Counted from the stretch's first letter, positions 51,679-60,963 are shown. The stretch: 64,000 bases of DNA from Mycolicibacter engbaekii (GCF_002101585.1 NZ_LQOT01000060.1:62001-126000), one strand, 5' to 3'. A program made the numbers and translations. Notes: generated from the sequence alone by a model not told the origin.

Positions 51679-52118
51679 CCGGACTTCACCAGGCAGAAGG
51701 TCTGGGCGTTGAGTCCGGTGGCGCGGCGCTCGTCGAGCAACCGGTCGTCGATTTTGATCCGGCAACCGATTTCACCGGTATTGCCCTGCACGACCATGTT
51801 CGCCATGACGGCAGGCAGCACGGTGACCACGGTGTAGGTCCACGGCAGCGGGACGCTGTTGAGCTGGTGGACGTTGGCCTCGGCGTCCCAGTAGTTGATG
51901 TCGGCGACGGTGCCCGGCGGCCCGAAGGCCTCGTAGGCGACGTATTTCGGGTTGAACTGCACGATTTCGATGCCCGTGCCGGCATGGGGATTGAGGTCCT
52001 GGGAGGCGAACACCTTGTGCAGTCGGGTGACGACGACCGTCGAAATCGCGATGACCACGATGAAGACCAGCGGAATCCAATACCGCTTGAGCACGGCGGT
52101 GACCGATGTTCGCCCCAT
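51675..52118 (-). CDS. MmpS-family membrane accessory protein
   Basis: This encodes 147 residues with one N-terminal TM (about 12-32) and the conserved extracytoplasmic domain (VQFNPKYVAYEAFGPPGTVADI). MmpS proteins support their paired MmpL in export; MmpS4/S5 act with MmpL4/L5 in siderophore release. The ATG has GGAAGG at 7 nt; an upstream open frame is not used. A -10-like TATGCT lies at 52227-52222 on the minus strand. Confidence 0.92.
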   Translation of the reverse strand: MGRTSVTAVLKRYWIPLVFIVVIAISTVVVTRLHKVFASQDLNPHAGTGIEIVQFNPKYVAYEAFGPPGTVADINYWDAEANVHQLNSVPLPWTYTVVTVLPAVMANMVVQGNTGEIGCRIKIDDRLLDERRATGLNAQTFCLVKSG

Positions 52119-52342
52119 CTCACCGCCTTCCGCCTGCCGCGCGGTTGAACGTCGGCGGCCGGCGGTCTGCCCCCCGGTTTCGCGGGAAGCATCGATGGTT
52201 CCGCGAATCGCGCCTGGGGGCAGCATAACCTTCGACTAGCTAAGGAACGCAACCCACGTTTTTCCGGCGCAGTGGGGCCCGGATGCCCGCAGGGCCCCTC
52301 GGACTGAGCGCCGATGCCGGGACTTCAGTAGCATGGCCGCTG
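52119..52342. other. Divergent mmpS/lipoprotein control region
   Basis: This holds TATGCT (52227-52222, minus) for mmpS, an inverted repeat GGGGCCC-N11-GGGCCCC (52274-52280 with 52292-52298) and TAGCAT (52329-52334, plus), which stands 8 nt before the lipoprotein ATG and suggests a leaderless mRNA. No IdeR iron box was found. Confidence 0.45.
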
Positions 52343-52924
52343 ATGCACGCTCTGGGAAATGTCGTCCGATTCGGTGCGGTCGTCCTCGTGGTGACGCTGG
52401 CGCTGTCCGGGTGCAGCGGGAAGGGCTTGTCCGGCGCGTCGTCGCAGGCATCGGCGGCCCCGGACGCGTCGTGGACGCGCCCCGACGCGCCGCCCGACCC
52501 CCGAACCCTGCTACGCGCCGGTGACCTCGCGGTTTCGCAGCTGCCCGCCGGCGTGCTGATCTTCATCGAGAGTCAGGAAAGCGGCACCTGGAAGGCCGGG
52601 CTTGTCACCCCCGATGGCACCGAACACCAGCTCAAGGTCGCATCCGACGGCCTGACGGTGCTTGTCGGTCCCACCGCGACCGAGGACAGCGACGCCGACA
52701 AGGCCAAGCGGCGCGCCAACGTCGACGGGGCCCACCTGGACTATCACGGCGCTGTGGGCCGGGTTTTACAGGCCGTGCCGAACGGTTCCATCACCGAGCT
52801 GAGCCTGCTCGACATGAACGGCACGGTGGTGTGGGAAGCCGACGTGTGGGACGACCAGCTCGCCGAACACGACGTGATCGTGGACGCGGCTTCTGGAACG
52901 GTCACCGCCAACCGGCAGGTCTAG
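52343..52924 (+). CDS. Lipoprotein with PepSY-like domain
   Basis: This encodes 193 residues. A signal peptide ends in the lipobox LSGC (about Cys23), so the protein is lipid-anchored outside the membrane. The second half, from AVSQLPAGVL, includes a PepSY-like end (WEADVWDDQLAEHDVIVDAASG). The role is unknown; PepSY domains often inhibit or bind secreted enzymes. It is divergent from mmpS. Its TAG stop is shared across strands with the stop of the convergent next gene (CTAG). Confidence 0.82.
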   Translation: MHALGNVVRFGAVVLVVTLALSGCSGKGLSGASSQASAAPDASWTRPDAPPDPRTLLRAGDLAVSQLPAGVLIFIESQESGTWKAGLVTPDGTEHQLKVASDGLTVLVGPTATEDSDADKAKRRANVDGAHLDYHGAVGRVLQAVPNGSITELSLLDMNGTVVWEADVWDDQLAEHDVIVDAASGTVTANRQV

Positions 52925-54006
52925 TCGCTGGGCGCGGCGACGCGCCCGGTGATCGGTGGCAGGTCAGCCAGGGTCACGATGCCCGGCTCGGCGGCCACCA
53001 CCGCCGGCACCGCGTTGGTCACCGGCATGGCCGTGTAGATCGAACCCAGCCCGTTGAGGTTCGGCTCACTCCAGTCCTTCGGGGGCAGGCAGTGGATCAC
53101 GGTGCGCATGTTGGGCCGCCCGAACACCTGGATGACGTGGCCGTGCGCCACCGGCTTGGGCGGGGTGACCTGGTCGCCCATGATCCAGTTGAAGCCCACA
53201 CTGACCACGTTGCGGCTGCCCACCCAACCGCGGTGATAACCCAGGACACTGCCCACCGTGCCGGCCGGGATCTGCATGAAGCCCAGGTCGCTGTCGCCGG
53301 TTGCCGCGGTGAACTCGACGTCGAACGTGATGCGGTCGAGTTTCGCCCCGATCGCACCGGCCATCATCGCCGCGGACTCGGCGAACACCTCGCTCTCCCG
53401 GCGCACGCTTTCGGCCAGGCCGGGGGTCTGCGGATCCTGGCCGAAGCCCATCGCCGCCATGGTGGCCGCCGATTCATACGTCGAGCAGTCCACCGACTCG
53501 GTGATCCGGATCTCGTCGACCCGCTCGCACGAACCGGAGAGCACCATGCCCACCATGTTGGTCAGTCCCGGGTGAGCACCGCCGCCGAACATGGTGGCGT
53601 TTCCGGCCCGACAGGCGTCTTCGATGCGCTGCCGGTCCTGCGCGCTCTGCTTGCCACCGGTGATCCAGGCCGCGCTCGAGCAGACGTTGACCCCGGCCTC
53701 CAGCAGCCGGACCAGCTCGTCGATGCTGGGCCACAGCGGGTTGTAACAGCACGCGTCCGGGCGCAGTGCCAGCAGGGCGTCGATGTCGTCGGTGGCGGTG
53801 ATCCCGGTGGGTTCGGGCCAGCCGGCCAGCTCGGCTGCGTCCACCCCGACCTTGTCCTTGCCGTGGGCGTAGACGCCGACCAGCTCCATGTCGGGCCGGC
53901 CGATGATGGCGTGCAACGAGCGCTGGCCGATGTTGCCGGTGGTCCACTGGATGACGCGCAGTGGGCGCGTCGCCGGGGTGTCGGAAACAGACCCGGAAAC
54001 AGACAT
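52921..54006 (-). CDS. DapB-N-like NAD(P)-dependent oxidoreductase
   Basis: This encodes 361 residues. RVIQWTTGNIGQRSLHAI is a Rossmann nucleotide-binding start of the dihydrodipicolinate-reductase-like/2,4-diaminopentanoate dehydrogenase group. Many paralogues occur in mycobacteria, often beside fatty-acid or sterol catabolism genes, as here beside two FadE genes. The substrate is unknown. The ATG follows GAGGAG. Confidence 0.82.
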   Translation of the reverse strand: MSVSGSVSDTPATRPLRVIQWTTGNIGQRSLHAIIGRPDMELVGVYAHGKDKVGVDAAELAGWPEPTGITATDDIDALLALRPDACCYNPLWPSIDELVRLLEAGVNVCSSAAWITGGKQSAQDRQRIEDACRAGNATMFGGGAHPGLTNMVGMVLSGSCERVDEIRITESVDCSTYESAATMAAMGFGQDPQTPGLAESVRRESEVFAESAAMMAGAIGAKLDRITFDVEFTAATGDSDLGFMQIPAGTVGSVLGYHRGWVGSRNVVSVGFNWIMGDQVTPPKPVAHGHVIQVFGRPNMRTVIHCLPPKDWSEPNLNGLGSIYTAMPVTNAVPAVVAAEPGIVTLADLPPITGRVAAPSD

Positions 54007-54075
54007 CGTGCTCCTCGGTAGCGGGTGCGGGCAGTGGCCGCGCCGGCGGCGCGGCCGGCGGCGGCTGCTGGCGGG

Positions 54076-55185
54076 CTAGAGCTTGGCCAGGTCGTAGCCG
54101 CCGAGGTTGTCGATCAACACATGCAGCTGATCCTGCGACGAACCCAGGGTGTGCTCGATCGCGGTGAGCCGGGCCGCGTAGTGGCTGACCGGGTACTCCC
54201 AGGTCACCCCGATCCCACCGTGCAACTGGATGGACTCCTGCGCGATGTGGCGCCCCGACCGTCCGATCTGCAGCTTGGCGCGCGCGGCGATCAGCGGGTC
54301 GACGTTGTCGTCGGCCAGCGACATCGCCGCGTACATGCTCATGCTGCGTGCCAACTCCAGCGACACGTACATGTCGGCGGCCCGCTGGGTCAGTGTCTGG
54401 AAGTTGTTGAGCGTCACACCGAACTGCTTGCGCGTCTTGAGGTATTCGGTGGTCAGCCGCAGGGACTCTTCCATGGCGCCGAGGGCCTCGGCGCACAATG
54501 CCGAGGAGATGCCGATGAGCGCGCGCTCGATGGCGTCGGTGGCGTCGGTCGCCTCGCCGAGGGCGGTGGCCGGGGTGTCGGCGAAGTCGATCTGGGCGCC
54601 GCGCTGGCCGTCGAAGGTCCGGTAGGGCTGCCGGTTGAGGCCGTCGGCGCCTGCGTCGACCAGGAACAGTCCGGTCCCACCGTCCGGCAGGGCGGCGCTG
54701 ACCACCAGGGTGTCGGCGCGGTCGCCGGTCAGCACCGGGTTCTTGCGCCCGTTCAGCCGCCACGAATCACCCTGCGCGGCGGCGGTGGTGTTCACCGTGC
54801 CTGCCGTACCGCGCCAGCCGGGCTCGGTGTGGGCGAACGCGAGGATCTGCTCGCCGCCGGCGACGGCATCGAGCAACGCGCGCTGCTGCGCATCTCCGCG
54901 TGCGGCGATCAGTGCGCCCGGCCCGAGCGCGCCGTGCACGATCGGCTCGGGTGCCAGCCGGCGCCCGACCTCGGTGAGCACCACCATGATCTCCAGCGGG
55001 CCGGATTCCTGCGGGTCGAACCCGAGCCCGAGAATCCCGATCTCGGCGAGTTGCTGCCACACCTCGGGGTTGAAACCGGGTTCGGTCTCGATGGCCTTGT
55101 TGCGGGTCTCGGTGTCATAGCCCGACAACATCGACCGGGTGGTGTCGCGCAGCAGAACCTGCTCGTCGCTGAGTTGAAAGTCCAT
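54076..55185 (-). CDS. Acyl-CoA dehydrogenase subunit (FadE-type)
   Basis: This encodes 369 residues. MDFQLSDEQVLLRDTTRSML and the C-terminal KTRKQFGVTLNNFQTL and QLHGGIGVTWEYP motifs mark an acyl-CoA dehydrogenase using FAD. It forms a pair with the next gene, separated by 13 bp, as in the heteromeric alpha2beta2 FadE enzymes of sterol side-chain breakdown. AGGAGG lies 9 nt before the ATG. The acyl substrate is not known. Confidence 0.88.
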   Translation of the reverse strand: MDFQLSDEQVLLRDTTRSMLSGYDTETRNKAIETEPGFNPEVWQQLAEIGILGLGFDPQESGPLEIMVVLTEVGRRLAPEPIVHGALGPGALIAARGDAQQRALLDAVAGGEQILAFAHTEPGWRGTAGTVNTTAAAQGDSWRLNGRKNPVLTGDRADTLVVSAALPDGGTGLFLVDAGADGLNRQPYRTFDGQRGAQIDFADTPATALGEATDATDAIERALIGISSALCAEALGAMEESLRLTTEYLKTRKQFGVTLNNFQTLTQRAADMYVSLELARSMSMYAAMSLADDNVDPLIAARAKLQIGRSGRHIAQESIQLHGGIGVTWEYPVSHYAARLTAIEHTLGSSQDQLHVLIDNLGGYDLAKL

Positions 55186-55198
55186 GCCGTCATGCCTC

Positions 55199-56359
55199 CT
55201 AAAGGCCGAGAATGGTCGACGCGATGATGGTGCGCTGCACCTCGTTGCTGCCGCCGTAGATCGAGGTCTTGCGGTAGTTCAGGTAGGTCGGCGCGGCCTC
55301 CTGGGCCCAGGCCGGCGTAGCGATGCCATCGCCTGCCTCGAAAGGCAGGGCGTCGGGGCCCGCCAATTCCACGAACAGCTCGGTGACGGCCTGCTGCAGC
55401 TGGCTGCCGCGGAGCTTGAGCACCGACGACGCCGGGTTCGGCTTGCCGTCCGCGGAGTCGCTCGACACGCGCATCTGGGTGAGCTCCAGTGCCAGCAGAT
55501 CGTTCTCCAGCTCGGCGACCCGAGCGGCGAACAGCGGATCGTCGAGCGCGCCGAGGTCCTTGGCGCGCTGCTTGAGCTCGGCTACCCGCACCTTGCTGCG
55601 AGTCACTCCGGCGATGCCGGTCCGCTCGTTGCCCAGCAGGAACTTCGCGTAGGTCCAGCCGTGGTTCTCCTGGCCGACCAGCTGGTCGGCGGGCACCCGG
55701 ACGTCGGAGAAGAACACCTCGTTGACCTCATAGCCGCCGTCGATCATCTTGATCGGGCGCATGGTCACGCCGGGCGTCGACACCTCGAACAGCAGGAAGG
55801 AGATCCCCGCCTGCTTCTTGGGCGCCTGCGGGTCGGTGCGCACCAGGCAGAAGATCCAGTCCGCGTACTGGCCGAGCGTGGTCCACGTCTTCTGCCCGTT
55901 GACGATGTAGCTGTCGCCGTCGCGAACCGCCGTGGTGCGAAGGCTGGCCAGGTCGGAGCCGGCGTCGGGCTCGGAAAAGCCCTGGCACCACCAGATGTCG
56001 AGGTTGGCGGTGGCGGGCAGGAAGCGCTCCTTGATCGCCTGGGAGCCGAACTCCGCGATCACCGGGCCGACCATCTTGGCGTTGAAGGTCAGGGGCTCGG
56101 GCACCGATGCGAGCGACATCTCGTCGTGCCAGATCTGGTGCTGGGTGTCCGTCCAGTCCTTGCCGCCCCACTCGACCGGCCAGTTGGGTACCGCGAGGCC
56201 GTTGGCGTTGAGGATGCGCTGCGTGGTGACGATGTCGTCGGGAAAGATCGAGTGTCCCAGCCGACTGCGTTCGCGGATGTCGGCGGGAATCTCGGTGGTG
56301 AAGAAGGTGCGCATTTCATCGCGGAATGCTGCCTCCTCCGCGGTCAATGCCAGTCTCAC
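55199..56359 (-). CDS. Acyl-CoA dehydrogenase subunit (FadE-type)
   Basis: This encodes 386 residues. FSEPDAGSDLASLRT, NGQKTWTT and the C-terminal IYGGSNEVQRTIIA are typical. The position that is Glu in single-gene enzymes such as MCAD (Y-E-G-T) is Gly here (Y-G-G-S), as often seen in the heteromeric class, where the base lies elsewhere. The GTG has GGGAGG upstream. It leads the fadE-fadE-oxidoreductase run on the minus strand. Confidence 0.88.
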   Translation of the reverse strand: MRLALTAEEAAFRDEMRTFFTTEIPADIRERSRLGHSIFPDDIVTTQRILNANGLAVPNWPVEWGGKDWTDTQHQIWHDEMSLASVPEPLTFNAKMVGPVIAEFGSQAIKERFLPATANLDIWWCQGFSEPDAGSDLASLRTTAVRDGDSYIVNGQKTWTTLGQYADWIFCLVRTDPQAPKKQAGISFLLFEVSTPGVTMRPIKMIDGGYEVNEVFFSDVRVPADQLVGQENHGWTYAKFLLGNERTGIAGVTRSKVRVAELKQRAKDLGALDDPLFAARVAELENDLLALELTQMRVSSDSADGKPNPASSVLKLRGSQLQQAVTELFVELAGPDALPFEAGDGIATPAWAQEAAPTYLNYRKTSIYGGSNEVQRTIIASTILGL

Positions 56360-56456
56360 GTCGGCCTCCCGATCAGGTGGGTGAAGTCACGGTTGGTATG
56401 AACCCTAATCGGCGCGCTCCCGGTCGCTGCGGGGGAGGGCTTGGCGTGCACCTTTG

Positions 56457-56462
56457 TAGTCT
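56457..56462 (+). promoter_or_regulatory. -10 element for the DUF4352-like lipoprotein
   Basis: TAGTCT is followed by 7 nt and the ATG at 56470, so the transcript is probably leaderless. Confidence 0.45.
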
Positions 56463-56469
56463 GGACCTC

Positions 56470-57003
56470 ATGAGACGGTGGGGCGTCGCGCTCGGTGTGC
56501 TGGCCTTGTCGGTGGTCTCGTGTTCGCCGGAGCCGGCCCCCAAGCCCCAGCCGGAGCCCGCGGATGCCCGGCCTGCGGCGGCGCCACGGCCGGCCGCCCA
56601 TACCGGCCAGACGCTGGAGCTGATGCGCATCGGCGGGCAGCAGATCGCGGTGACCCTGACCGAGGTGATCGCCCCGGCGACCGTCCCGAACGGCTGGGGG
56701 GCGGCCGGCAAGACCTATCTGGCCACCAAACTGCGGATCGAGAACACCGGGACCACGACCATCGTCGGCAACAGCAACAGCGATGTCACGGTGGTCGGTT
56801 CCGACGGCCAGGATTACCACGCCGATTTCGCCACGGTGACCGAGTGCGACGACTTCGCCTACGGCTGGTTTCTGATCGCCGCCGGGTCATCGAAGGCCGG
56901 CTGCGTGGTCTTCGCACTGCCCACCGGTGTCACCGCGGCCAAGGTGCGCTATACGCCGTCGTCGGGGATCTCCCACGATGTCGGGGAGTGGCTGAACCCC
57001 TGA
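56470..57003 (+). CDS. DUF4352-like lipoprotein
   Basis: This encodes 177 residues. A short signal peptide ends at the lipobox VVSC (about Cys17), then comes a Pro/Ala-rich linker and an Ig-like DUF4352 domain (about 50-175; ATKLRIENTGTTTIVGNSN), found in many surface lipoproteins. The role is unknown. The start is chosen on the TAGTCT-N7-ATG signal and the signal peptide; a longer frame from 56326 is not supported. Confidence 0.8.
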   Translation: MRRWGVALGVLALSVVSCSPEPAPKPQPEPADARPAAAPRPAAHTGQTLELMRIGGQQIAVTLTEVIAPATVPNGWGAAGKTYLATKLRIENTGTTTIVGNSNSDVTVVGSDGQDYHADFATVTECDDFAYGWFLIAAGSSKAGCVVFALPTGVTAAKVRYTPSSGISHDVGEWLNP

Positions 57004-57106
57004 ACCCGTAGCGGCGACCGCATCGGCGTTGTGCACAGCTGGCGTTGCATCCACAGCGCCGTCGGTATCCGGGCCGTGAGCGCAGTGCGCTGCCGGGGCC
57101 CGCACC

Positions 57107-57112
57107 TACCGT
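57107..57112 (+). promoter_or_regulatory. -10 element for leaderless comEA
   Basis: TACCGT is followed by 7 nt and the ATG at 57120. Confidence 0.45.
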
Positions 57113-57119
57113 CGGCGCT

Positions 57120-57971
57120 ATGGCATCAGAACTACCGGGTGAACGGCTGCAGCGCCGGCTGGGCCTGCTGGCCGAACCCGACCCTGACGAGTGCGGCTCC
57201 GAAGCCGACGATGCATCCGGCGCCGCCGCGTCGCTGCCGCGCTGGCTGCCCGACGGCGCCACCGAAGCGGGCTGGCTCGCCAAGGTACGGGCCGACCCGG
57301 GCCGGGCCGGGGTGATCGCCACGGCGGTGATTGCCGCGGTGGCGGTGCTGATCACGGTGTTCACCATGCTGCGGGACCGGCCCGCGCCGGTAGTCAGTGC
57401 CAAACTGCCTCCGGTGGAGGCGGTTTCGCCGGCCGGCCCGCCCTCCGACCAGCCGGCAGCGGGCACCGGGGCGCCGCCCGCCGAGCAGGTGGTGGTCAGC
57501 GTGGTCGGACTGGTGCGCAAGCCCGGCCTGGCGACGTTGTCGCCGGGATCACGCATCGCCGACGCGCTGACCGCGGCCGGCGGGGCTCTCGACGGTGCCG
57601 ACACACTCGGGCTGAACCTGGCCCGTCCCTTGGTCGACGGCGAACAGATCGTGGTCGGTCTGGCGCCGCCCGCCGGGCTGCCGGTGCTGGGCAGTTCGGC
57701 CGGTGCGGCTCCGGCGGTGCCGGACACGCCGCGTACCAGCACCGCGCCGACAGCAACCGGGCCCGAGCCGCGCCGGGGCGAGCCGGTCAACCTCAACACC
57801 GCGACGGCCGAGCAGCTCGACGCGCTGCCGGGCGTGGGGCCGGTGACCGCGGCCGCCATCGTCGCCTGGCGGGACACCCACGGCAAGTTCGCCAGCGTCG
57901 ATCAGCTCGGCGAGGTCGACGGGATCGGCCCGGCGCGCCTGGAGAAGTTGCGTGCCCTGGTCCGTGTCTGA
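57120..57971 (+). CDS. comEA: ComEA-like DNA-binding membrane protein
   Basis: This encodes 283 residues. An N-terminal cytoplasmic region of about 60 residues, a TM helix (about 66-84), an SLBB-type domain (VVSVVGLVRKPGLATLSPG), a linker, and a C-terminal helix-hairpin-helix domain (NLNTATAEQLDALPGVGPVTA) that binds DNA. In competent bacteria it hands DNA to ComEC, encoded next. Natural uptake is not established for this clade. It matches Rv2415c. Confidence 0.88.
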   Translation: MASELPGERLQRRLGLLAEPDPDECGSEADDASGAAASLPRWLPDGATEAGWLAKVRADPGRAGVIATAVIAAVAVLITVFTMLRDRPAPVVSAKLPPVEAVSPAGPPSDQPAAGTGAPPAEQVVVSVVGLVRKPGLATLSPGSRIADALTAAGGALDGADTLGLNLARPLVDGEQIVVGLAPPAGLPVLGSSAGAAPAVPDTPRTSTAPTATGPEPRRGEPVNLNTATAEQLDALPGVGPVTAAAIVAWRDTHGKFASVDQLGEVDGIGPARLEKLRALVRV

Positions 57972-57973
57972 CC

Positions 57974-59530
57974 GTGACGCAGGCAGCGGCCGCGCCGGCG
58001 GCCCGGCTCGATGTCCGGCTGGTGCCCGCAGCGGCGGCCGGCTGGTTGGTGGCGGCGGCCGGCATTCAGTGGCGGATCGGCGGGGTGCTGGCGGTGCTGT
58101 GTGCGCTGCTGGCGGTGGCTGCCGGAGCGCTTTGGCGGTACGCCGGGCGGCGCCGGCACCCCGGCTGGCGACTGGCGGGCGCGGCGGCGGCCGTGGCGGC
58201 GCTGACCGGCGGGGGATTCGGCTGGGCTGTTGCGCTGCGCAGCGACGCGGTTGAGCATCACCCGATCGCCGCGGCGGTCGGCACCACCGCGTCGGTGACG
58301 GTGACCGCCAGCGAGAGCGCGCTGCCCGTCGGTGCCCGCCGGGTGATGTTTCGGGCCACGTTGCAGCGGCTCAACGATGCCGTCGCGTCCGGCCGGGTGG
58401 TGGTATTCGCGTCGAGCGCCGACTTCGACGAGGTGATGGTCGGCCAGCCGATGGCGTTTCGCGCCAAGGTCTCCCACCCGGCCCGGCGCGACCTGTCGGT
58501 CGCGGTGCTCACGGCCGCCGGCCCGCCGGTGCGGGGCAGGCCCGGCCCGGTTGCCCGGACGGCACACCGGGTCCGGGTCCGCTTCGCCGCCGCCGCCGCG
58601 CGCGTGCTGCCCGACGAGCAGGCCCGGATGCTGCCGGCTTTGGTGCTCGGCGACACCGCGGCGATCACCGCGGCGACCGGCCGAGACTTCCGGGCCGCCG
58701 GGCTGACTCACCTGATGGCGGTTTCCGGGGCCAACGTGACCATCGTGTGCGGCGCGGTGTTGTTCTCGGCGCGCCTCGTCGGTCCGCGGCCGGCGGCGCT
58801 GCTGGCCGCGGTGGCACTGGTGGCCTTCGTGATCGTGGTGCAGCCGACGGCCAGCGTGCTGCGCGCGGCGGTCATGGGAGCCATCGCGCTGCTGGGTGTG
58901 CTCTCGGCCCGCAGCCGCCAGGCCGTGCCGAGTCTGGCCGCGGCTGTGCTGGTGCTGCTGGCGCTGGCCCCACACCTGGCTGTTGACATCGGGTTCGCGC
59001 TGTCGGTGGTGGCCACCGCGGCGTTGGTGCTCATCGCCCCGGTGTGGACGGCACGACTGGTGGAACGCGGATGGCCGCGGTCGTTGGCCGCCGCCGTCTG
59101 CGTGGCATGGGCGGCGAACCTGGTGACCGCGCCGTTGATCGCCGGCATCTCCGGGCGGCTGAGCCTGGTCAGCACGGTCGCCAACCTGGCGGTGGCGGTG
59201 CTGGTCGCGCCGATCACCGTGCTGGGCAGCGCGGCGGCGGTGCTGTGCGGGTGGTGGCCCACCGGCGCCGACCTGCTGATCCGCTTCACCGGGCCGGAGC
59301 TGTGGTGGGTGTGTGCCGTCGCCCGCTGGGCCGGTGGACTTCCCGCGGCGGCCGTGCCGGTGCCCGGGGGAGTGGGCGGAGTCGTCGGAGTCGGCGCCGC
59401 AGCGGTGCTGGTGGTGGTGTGCTGGCGGTGGCGGTGGTGCCGGTGGGGGCTGACGGCGTTGATGCTGGGCGTGCTGGCGTGGTCGGTCACCGAGGTGTTG
59501 ACCGGATGGGCCGCTGTCGGGCCACCGTGA
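57974..59530 (+). CDS. comEC: ComEC/Rec2-family channel protein
   Basis: This encodes 518 residues with many membrane helices and the competence domain core (ALVLGDTAAI, LTHLMAVSGANVTIV, IGFALSVVATAALV). It would form the DNA channel. It stops before the metallo-beta-lactamase domain found in many ComEC proteins, as in M. tuberculosis Rv2414c (514 aa). The GTG lies 2 bp after comEA. Confidence 0.88.
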   Translation: MTQAAAAPAARLDVRLVPAAAAGWLVAAAGIQWRIGGVLAVLCALLAVAAGALWRYAGRRRHPGWRLAGAAAAVAALTGGGFGWAVALRSDAVEHHPIAAAVGTTASVTVTASESALPVGARRVMFRATLQRLNDAVASGRVVVFASSADFDEVMVGQPMAFRAKVSHPARRDLSVAVLTAAGPPVRGRPGPVARTAHRVRVRFAAAAARVLPDEQARMLPALVLGDTAAITAATGRDFRAAGLTHLMAVSGANVTIVCGAVLFSARLVGPRPAALLAAVALVAFVIVVQPTASVLRAAVMGAIALLGVLSARSRQAVPSLAAAVLVLLALAPHLAVDIGFALSVVATAALVLIAPVWTARLVERGWPRSLAAAVCVAWAANLVTAPLIAGISGRLSLVSTVANLAVAVLVAPITVLGSAAAVLCGWWPTGADLLIRFTGPELWWVCAVARWAGGLPAAAVPVPGGVGGVVGVGAAAVLVVVCWRWRWCRWGLTALMLGVLAWSVTEVLTGWAAVGPP

Positions 59531-59542
59531 CACGATTGCTGG

Positions 59543-60505
59543 GTGAGGCAACCGGTTGCGCCGCTGCACCTGATCCTCGGGGATGAGGAACTGCTGGTCG
59601 AACGCGCCGTCGGTCAGGTGCTGGCCGGGGTGCGCGCACAAGCCGGCAGCACCGACATCCCGGTTGACCGGTTGCGCGCCGGCGAGGTTGAGGCCGGCGA
59701 GCTCGCCGAACTGCTGAGTCCGTCGCTGTTCGCCGACGAGCGGGTGGTGGTGCTCGAGGCAGCGGCCGAGGCGGGCAAGGACGCGGTGACGCTGATCGCC
59801 GCCACCGCGGAGGACGTCCCGCCGGGCACCATCCTGGTGGTCGTACATACCGGTGGGGGGCGGGCCAAAGCGCTGGCCGGGCGGTTACAGGAGCTCGGCG
59901 CACAGGTTCATCCCTGCGCCCGCATCACCAAGGCCGGCGAACGGGCCGACTTCGTCCGAGCCGAGTTCCGCCGACTCAAGGTGCGCGTCGACGACGACAC
60001 CGTCACGGCGCTGCTCGACGCGGTGGGCTCGGACATCCGCGAACTGGCGTCGGCGTGCTCACAGCTGGTCGCCGACACCGGCGGGCATGTCGACGCCGCC
60101 GCCGTGCGCCGCTACCACAGCGGGAAAGCCGAGGTGAAGGGGTTCGACATCGCCGAGCGGGCCGTGGTCGGCGATGTCGCCGGTGCCACCGAGGCGCTGC
60201 GCTGGGCGATGATCCGGGGGGAGCCGCACGTGGTGCTGGCCGACGCCCTGGCCGAGGCGATCCACACCATTGCCCGGGTCGGGCCCAGGTCCGGTGACCC
60301 CTATCGGTTGGCCGGCGAACTGGGCATGCCGCCCTGGCGGGTGCAGAAGGCGCAGAAGCAGGCCCGGTACTGGTCGAGGGATTCCCTCGCGGCAGCAGTG
60401 CGGATGGTGGCCGCGCTCAACGCTGACGTCAAAGGGGCCGCCGCGGATGCCGATCACGCTCTGGAAAGCGCCGTCCGCGGGGTCGCCGAGTTGGCCGCTC
60501 GCTGA
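59543..60505 (+). CDS. holA: DNA polymerase III, delta subunit
   Basis: This 320-residue clamp-loader subunit opens the sliding clamp. [18 protein letters not shown] at the N-terminus and the C-terminal helical domain with [15 protein letters not shown] are diagnostic. The GTG at 59543 follows comEC by 12 bp. A comEA-comEC-holA run is common in bacteria. Confidence 0.93.
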   Translation: MRQPVAPLHLILGDEELLVERAVGQVLAGVRAQAGSTDIPVDRLRAGEVEAGELAELLSPSLFADERVVVLEAAAEAGKDAVTLIAATAEDVPPGTILVVVHTGGGRAKALAGRLQELGAQVHPCARITKAGERADFVRAEFRRLKVRVDDDTVTALLDAVGSDIRELASACSQLVADTGGHVDAAAVRRYHSGKAEVKGFDIAERAVVGDVAGATEALRWAMIRGEPHVVLADALAEAIHTIARVGPRSGDPYRLAGELGMPPWRVQKAQKQARYWSRDSLAAAVRMVAALNADVKGAAADADHALESAVRGVAELAAR

Positions 60506-60549
60506 TCCCTTCCCAACACGAAGGCCCCAAAACGAAGGCACGAAAACGA

Positions 60550-60580
60550 AGGCCCCTGTTCCGCGAGGAATCAGGGGCCT
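60550..60580 (-). terminator. rpsT terminator with CGTTTT repeats
   Basis: AGGCCCCTG and CAGGGGCCT form a 9-bp stem that can be extended by TTCC/GGAA. On the minus strand it is followed by TTCGTTTTCGTGCCTTCG, giving T-rich tails. The segment ACGAAGGC occurs three times within 60515-60553. Confidence 0.7.
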
Positions 60581-60602
60581 ACGCCGACGGCGCTCGGGGC
60601 TA

Positions 60603-60863
60603 TCAGAGCTTGTTGAGCGCCTTGGCCAGTGCCGACTTCTTGTTGGCGGCCTGGTTCTTGTGGATGACGCCCTTGCTGGCGGCCTTGTCCAGCTTGCGGC
60701 TGGTGGCGACCAGCAGCTCGCCGGCCTTGTCCTTGTCACCGGTGGCGGCGGCCTCGCGGAATGCGCGGATCGCGGTGCGCACCGCGGACTTCACCGACTG
60801 GTTGCGCAGCCGGGCTTGCTCGTTGGTCCGGTTGCGCTTGACCTGCGACTTAATGTTGGCCAC
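60603..60863 (-). CDS. rpsT: 30S ribosomal protein S20
   Basis: This 86-residue protein binds 16S rRNA. The GTG at 60863 gives the family start [14 protein letters not shown] and the usual length, and GAAGGA lies 8 nt upstream. An ATG six codons further upstream (60881) is in frame but has no matching signal. It is monocistronic. Confidence 0.96.
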   Translation of the reverse strand: MANIKSQVKRNRTNEQARLRNQSVKSAVRTAIRAFREAAATGDKDKAGELLVATSRKLDKAASKGVIHKNQAANKKSALAKALNKL

Positions 60864-60963
60864 GGAGTAATTCCTTCGCAAAAGCTTGAGTTGGGTTGGC
60901 CTCCCGACGCGGGAGCAACAGCTGTTCAGGGTAGCAGCTGGCCCGGCAAGTCCCCAACTCGAC

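Noticed and set aside
49834..51837. 667-residue open frame on the plus strand opposite mmpL/mmpS
   Set aside because: It is rich in His, Arg, Asp and Gly without any family pattern and mirrors the strongly coding minus strand; high-GC antisense shadow.
52119..52342. IdeR iron box before the MmpS/MmpL pair
   Set aside because: No 19-bp TTAGGTTAGSCTAACCTAA-like repeat was found despite similarity of the pair to siderophore exporters.
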